DNA of 7,602 nt, taken from assembly GCA_937879825.1 (NCBI GenBank), contig CALFMQ010000286.1, positions 1 through 7,602 on the forward strand, written 5' to 3'. The notes under the pieces are model-generated. The model was not told the DNA's origin, did not search any database, and saw nothing but the letters and a program-made list of their open reading frames with translations. Below are positions 4,713 through 7,602 of this stretch, one piece after another (the stretch's first letter is position 1; every line of letters starts with the position of its first letter). The position numbers were made by a program, and so were the translations under genes. This DNA is from an uncultured Phycisphaerales bacterium (GTDB lineage: Bacteria; Planctomycetota; Phycisphaerae; Phycisphaerales; UBA1924).

Positions 4713-5663
4713 GTGAGCGAGCCGAACCAAAGCCGACCCGATGTGCACATCCCGGTGCTGGCGGATGAGGTGGTGCGATTGCTTGCGCCGCGAGCGGGGG
4801 AGACGTATGCGGACTGCACGGCGGGCCGCGGCGGGCACGCGGCGCGGATGTCGCTGGCGCTTGGCGCGGGCGGGACGGTCGTTTTGAACGACCTGGATGC
4901 GGAGTGCCTGGATGCGGCGCGGCTGGCGGTGGAGTCGGCGGGGAGCGGGGCGCGGGTGGTCGGTTATCGCGGGAACTTTGCCGACCTGCCGCGGCGGATG
5001 GCGGAGGGGGGGCTTGCGGCGGGCATGGTGCTAGCGGACCTGGGATTCTCGTCGACGCAGATGGACGATGCGGCGCGGGGGTTCAGCTTCATGCGTGTGG
5101 GGCCCTTGGATATGCGGCTTGATGCGTCGCGGGGGGAGACGGCGGCGGACCTGGTGAACACGCTGCCGGAGGCGGAGTTGGCGGGGATTATTCGGGATTA
5201 CGGGGAGGAGCGGCTGGCGCGGGCGGTGGCGCGAAAACTTGTCGCCGAACGGGAGCGCTCGCCGATAGAGACCACATCCCGGTTGGCGGAGATCATCCGG
5301 TCGGTTGTCGGCGTGGCGGGATCCGGGAGGATCGATCCTGCGACGCGAACTTTTCAGGCGCTGCGGATCGCGGTCAATGACGAACTGGGAAACCTCGAGT
5401 CGTTGCTTGAGTCGGTTGAACGCGGGGCGATGCTCCGTCGTGGCGGTTCGGTTGCGGGCGGTTGGTTGGCGGGCGGGGCGCGTGTCGGGATCATCTCGTT
5501 CCATTCGCTTGAGGATCGGATCGTGAAGCGAGCGTTTGCCCGGATGTGCGAGAGCGGCTTGGCGCGGGCGCTGACGCGCAAGCCCGTCGAGGCGACGGAG
5601 GACGAGGTGGGGATGAACCGGAGATCGCGCTCGGCGCGGCTGCGCGTGATCGAGTTGACGTGA
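4713..5663 (+). CDS. rsmH: 16S rRNA (cytosine1402-N4)-methyltransferase RsmH (MraW)
   Basis: RsmH methylates N4 of C1402 in the 16S rRNA decoding centre, using SAM, and is usually the second gene of the dcw cluster. The 316-residue product carries the full family signature: HIPVLADEVV (12-21), SAM motif DCTAGRGGHA (34-43), LNDLD (58-62), LADLGFSSTQMDD (107-119), GPLDMRLD (130-137), DYGEERLARAVARKLV (162-177), RTFQALRIAVNDEL (212-225), ISFHSLEDRIVK (261-272) and NRRSRSARLRVIE (302-314). A Gly-rich stretch, RRGGSVAGGWLAGG (242-255), before the ISFHSLEDR motif looks slightly longer than usual. The start is uncertain: GTG 4713 fits the family N-terminus, GTG 4698 would add five residues, and neither has a clear Shine-Dalgarno. 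mraZ, its common upstream partner, is absent; a divergent small gene takes its place. Confidence 0.95.
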   Translation: MSEPNQSRPDVHIPVLADEVVRLLAPRAGETYADCTAGRGGHAARMSLALGAGGTVVLNDLDAECLDAARLAVESAGSGARVVGYRGNFADLPRRMAEGGLAAGMVLADLGFSSTQMDDAARGFSFMRVGPLDMRLDASRGETAADLVNTLPEAELAGIIRDYGEERLARAVARKLVAERERSPIETTSRLAEIIRSVVGVAGSGRIDPATRTFQALRIAVNDELGNLESLLESVERGAMLRRGGSVAGGWLAGGARVGIISFHSLEDRIVKRAFARMCESGLARALTRKPVEATEDEVGMNRRSRSARLRVIELT

Positions 5664-5801
5664 TTTTTTTGTGCGCATCGCCCCGCAAGGCGGTGCGTCG
5701 TGATACAACTCTGACTCGGCGAAAGGAATCGCCAAACAACCTGGATGCTGAGGGCGCCTGACGCCCTCGGCGAGACGCCTGCGTGCAAGGATGCGACGCC
5801 C
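5664..5801 (+). promoter_or_regulatory. Hairpin-rich spacer between rsmH and the LysM gene
   Basis: This 138-bp spacer holds a T7 run directly after the rsmH stop (5664-5670) and then three successive stems. The first pairs CGCATCGCC (5674-5682) with GGCGGTGCG (5689-5697), including one wobble. The second pairs GGCGA (5718-5722) with TCGCC (5729-5733) around an AAGGAA loop. The third pairs GCTGAGGGCG (5747-5756) with CGCCCTCGGC (5762-5771), including one wobble. The T-run precedes rather than follows the stems, so this is not a standard intrinsic terminator on the plus strand. TACAAC at 5704-5709 is a weak -10 without a matching -35. The spacer probably separates rsmH from the tightly overlapping lysM-ftsL-ftsI unit. 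Confidence 0.35.
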
Positions 5802-6680
5802 ATGACCCGCGAACACAAACTGGCTTTGATTGTCGGATTCGCCCTCGTTCTGGCGGTGGCGATTCTGATTTCCGATCATTTCTCCGGCGCGAGCCGGGCG
5901 GAGGGCGGCGGTGTGATCGCGGACAACGGTTCGTCGCGATTGCTGGGGCCGGGCGGGCGTGATATCGCGTTCGATCTTCCCGGTGCGCAAGAGGTGGCGG
6001 AGCGGCCGGCGGACAGCGCGCCCGCGGTGACTGACACGGCGGGAGACACGCGCTTGGCATCGAATGATGGCGAGCGCTCGGTGCTTAAGTCGCTGGCGGA
6101 CTCGGTGAACACGGCGATTCATGATCTGGCCAACGGGCATACGCCGCCGTCGGCGATTCAGACCGAGCCGACGAACGAGATCCGGATGGGCGCCCCGGTG
6201 AACCCGCCCGCGGATGAGGTCGCGCGGGATGTTCGCACGGATATCGATCCGCGCGATCTGACGCGGCACACCGTGCAGCCGAGCGAGACCCTGTGGGGCA
6301 TCGCGGCGAAGTACTACGGGGACGGGAATCTGTACAAGAAGCTGGCGGAGTTCAATAAGGGGCGGGTGGGCGACGGCGGGGTGGTGCATCCGGGCGTGAC
6401 GATTCTCGTGCCGACGAAGAGCGCGCTGCTTGGCGAAGCGGTCTCGGGTGCGCCGGCTGGGACGGCACCGGCCACGCCCGTCAAGCAGGCGACGAAGCCC
6501 AAGTCGGGCGGCGCGTGGAGCTACACCGTCAAGAAGGGCGACACGCTGGGGCTGATCTCGCAGCGCGAGCTGGGCACGGTGAAGCGGATGCAGGACATCC
6601 TCGATCTGAACAAGGATCAGATCGTCAACGCGGACGAGATCACGGTTGGCATGGTGCTGAAGATGCCGGCGCGCGGGTGA
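5802..6680 (+). CDS. Membrane-anchored protein with two LysM domains
   Basis: The 292-residue product has a short cytoplasmic start, MTREHK, and one transmembrane helix (about 7-23). A long polar linker rich in Ala, Pro, Asp and Gly (25-150) follows, and then two LysM modules. LysM 1 is about 155-205, with HTVQPSETLWGIAAKYYGDG and ending VTILVPT. LysM 2 is about 241-289, with YTVKKGDTLGLISQRELG and ending GMVLKMP. LysM binds the N-acetylglucosamine-containing glycan of peptidoglycan, so the protein likely ties the inner membrane to the wall. Its place between rsmH and ftsL/ftsI suggests a role in septal or lateral wall synthesis, by inference only. No catalytic domain is visible. ATG 5802 is supported by AAGGA at 5787-5791 and by placing the membrane helix at the N-terminus; an ATG at 5745 would add 19 polar residues encoded by the hairpin region. 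The TGA overlaps the next gene's GTG by 4 nt. Confidence 0.85.
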   Translation: MTREHKLALIVGFALVLAVAILISDHFSGASRAEGGGVIADNGSSRLLGPGGRDIAFDLPGAQEVAERPADSAPAVTDTAGDTRLASNDGERSVLKSLADSVNTAIHDLANGHTPPSAIQTEPTNEIRMGAPVNPPADEVARDVRTDIDPRDLTRHTVQPSETLWGIAAKYYGDGNLYKKLAEFNKGRVGDGGVVHPGVTILVPTKSALLGEAVSGAPAGTAPATPVKQATKPKSGGAWSYTVKKGDTLGLISQRELGTVKRMQDILDLNKDQIVNADEITVGMVLKMPARG

Positions 6681-7033
6681 GGTTGCTGATCGCGGAGACC
6701 GATGTGGTCTGGAAGTTTGCATTGCTCATCCTGATCGGTGCGGGTGCGGGCGCTTCGTTGCTCGTGGTGCGCCAGCAGCGGCTGCAGGCGGTGCACGAGA
6801 TGACCGAGGCGGCGGAGCGGATGATCGAGATGGAGCGGACGCTGTGGCGTCTCCGGGCCGAGATCGCTTCGCGCGTCACGCCGCAGGACCTCGAGGAGGA
6901 GTACGCCTCGAGGCAGGTGATGGAGCCGATTCCGCTGGAGTGGTGTCTGCCCGACGGGACTCCCGTGACGGCGGCGGACGCGATGCATGGCCCCGTTGGG
7001 ATGGGAGGGGGCGGGCGTGGCGCTGGCGATTGA
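6677..7033 (+). CDS. FtsL-like division protein (single membrane helix plus coiled coil)
   Basis: The 118-residue product has a short N-terminus, a transmembrane helix (about 11-31, VWKFALLILIGAGAGASLLV) and a charged amphipathic helix (32-80). That helix includes ERTLWRLRAEIASRVTPQDLEEEYASRQVMEPI, which I give here as two parts: ERTLWRLRAEIA (53-64) and SRVTPQDLEEEYASRQVMEP (65-84). This layout and the final pattern match FtsL, the bitopic protein that binds FtsB and activates FtsWI, and ftsL is normally the gene before ftsI. FtsL sequences are poorly conserved, so the call rests on topology and position. The Gly-rich tail GMGGGGRGAGD overlaps the start of ftsI. GTG 6677 makes a GTGA overlap with the LysM stop, but GTG 6704 has GGAG at 6694-6697, 6 nt upstream, and is an equally good start (109 residues). 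Confidence 0.65.
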   Translation: MRLLIAETDVVWKFALLILIGAGAGASLLVVRQQRLQAVHEMTEAAERMIEMERTLWRLRAEIASRVTPQDLEEEYASRQVMEPIPLEWCLPDGTPVTAADAMHGPVGMGGGGRGAGD

Positions 7034-7602
7034 CGAGATTCGTGACGCACGGCGGAAGCGCGCGGATGTTGTGTTCCGCGTTGTGGTATTTGCGACGATT
7101 CTGCTGATGGGCGCGATCTTCGTGCGCGTCGTGCAGTTGCAGCTGGCGCCGGGCGATCGGTTGTCGGGGTTCGTGCAGGACCGCGCGAGCCGGCGCGTGT
7201 ACGAGGGGGCGCGCGGGGATTTGCTCGATCGTCGCGGTCGGGTGCTGGCCTCGACGCGGGGCGGGTTCCGGTTGTTTGTGGACCCGTCGGAGTTGGAGGA
7301 GCCGTTCGGCCCGACGCTCGAGAAGCTCGCGATTGTCGCGGAGATGGACTTTCAGGAGGTTGCGGACCGCGTGATGGCCAAGGTGGCGCAGAGCCGCCAG
7401 CGCGTGGACGCGGGCCTGAAGCCGATTCGCTATCTGAGCGTCGGCGATGTGCTGAGTGACTCCCGCGTTGAAGAAGCGCGGCAGCTGGGCATCAAGGGCG
7501 TGCATCTGGAACGCCGGAGCGTGCGCGAGCAGGCGGACGGCGTGGCGGTGGCGAGTCTGCTGGGCAAGGTGGGCATCGATCACAACGGTCTGCTCGGCGC
7601 GG
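7017..7602 (+). CDS. ftsI: FtsI/PBP2-type transpeptidase, N-terminal part (runs off the window)
   Basis: FtsI (PBP3) is the septal class B penicillin-binding protein that cross-links peptidoglycan. The frame is open from GTG 7017 to the window end, and 195 residues are visible. They comprise a basic cytoplasmic segment (RDARRKR, 9-15), a transmembrane helix (about 18-39), and the start of the dimerisation (pedestal) domain with the class B signature RGDLLDRRGRVLAST (66-80). Later GVHLERRSVREQ and LLGKVGIDHNGLLGA match the region before the transpeptidase domain. The catalytic SxxK, SxN and KTG motifs lie beyond the window. The start is well supported by GGAGG at 7004-7008, 8 nt upstream. It overlaps the FtsL-like gene by 17 nt in another frame, so the two are probably translationally coupled. 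Position after rsmH and ftsL favours FtsI over the elongation PBP2 or the sporulation SpoVD. Confidence 0.9.
   Translation, partial: MALAIDEIRDARRKRADVVFRVVVFATILLMGAIFVRVVQLQLAPGDRLSGFVQDRASRRVYEGARGDLLDRRGRVLASTRGGFRLFVDPSELEEPFGPTLEKLAIVAEMDFQEVADRVMAKVAQSRQRVDAGLKPIRYLSVGDVLSDSRVEEARQLGIKGVHLERRSVREQADGVAVASLLGKVGIDHNGLLGA

Noticed and set aside
4515..4838. N-terminal extension of the 48-residue ORF up to 4838
   Set aside because: The frame stays open but the extra residues are Arg/His-rich. They overlap rsmH coding sequence, the promoter-like element and the hairpin leader.
5664..5670. T7 run after the rsmH stop as an intrinsic terminator
   Set aside because: No strong stem lies directly upstream; only a 4-bp GCGC/GCGC pair is seen within the rsmH coding end. 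The good stems lie downstream of the T-run.
5031..6722. 563-codon open frame on the minus strand across rsmH and the LysM gene
   Set aside because: It is Arg/His/Pro-rich without any domain and lies opposite two confidently identified genes. Long antisense frames are expected in GC-rich DNA.
1..7602. tRNA, rRNA, insertion sequence, phage or defence genes
   Set aside because: No cloverleaf, rRNA-like stretch, transposase or integrase motif, or toxin/antitoxin or nuclease signature was found on either strand.

Overview
The window is high-GC bacterial chromosome with ordinary housekeeping content. The gene set is prmC, lipB, an OmpH/Skp chaperone, an SppA-type protease lipoprotein, and the start of a division/cell-wall cluster (rsmH, a LysM protein, an FtsL-like protein, an FtsI/PBP2-type protein). 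An envelope chaperone plus a lipoprotein points to a Gram-negative-type double-membrane cell. GC-rich coding sequence, an rsmH not preceded by mraZ, and the palindromic GGGCAAGAC/GTCTTGCCC intergenic repeats make me suspect a planctomycete, perhaps Phycisphaerae. That placement is inferred, not proven. No phage, transposon, CRISPR or defence gene is visible.

Layout. 1-203 (+) is the tail of a response-regulator receiver domain. It converges, with 3 bp between stops, on prmC (207-1106, -). From a 95-bp divergent spacer, an unrecognised 157-residue protein (1202-1675, +) and lipB (1706-2404, +) run rightwards as a likely pair. lipB converges on ompH across a 146-bp spacer holding three 34-bp palindromic repeats at an exact 47-bp period. 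sppA (3243-4274, -) and ompH (2551-3162, -) form a leftward pair. Upstream of them is a small leftward unit: a sigma-70-like promoter (4633-4660), a leader of about 112 nt almost completely tiled by hairpins, a 48-residue Pro/Lys/Gln/Ala-rich ORF (4368-4514), and a good intrinsic terminator (4308-4341). rsmH starts at about 4713 (+) and is followed by a 138-bp hairpin-rich spacer. The LysM protein (5802-6680), the FtsL-like protein (6677-7033) and ftsI (7017 to the window end) then follow with 4-nt and 17-nt overlaps.

Functionally, the right half is septal peptidoglycan synthesis: RsmH modifies 16S rRNA, FtsL and FtsI belong to the divisome, and the LysM protein is a membrane-anchored peptidoglycan binder inserted between them. 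The middle is envelope protein quality control (Skp-like chaperone plus SppA). The left is translation termination and lipoate attachment.

The most notable things are the tightly folded leader in front of the tiny basic ORF, the 47-bp-period palindromic array, and a strong codon asymmetry: rightward genes favour G-ending codons, leftward genes C-ending codons. I found no clearly new enzymatic or defence system.
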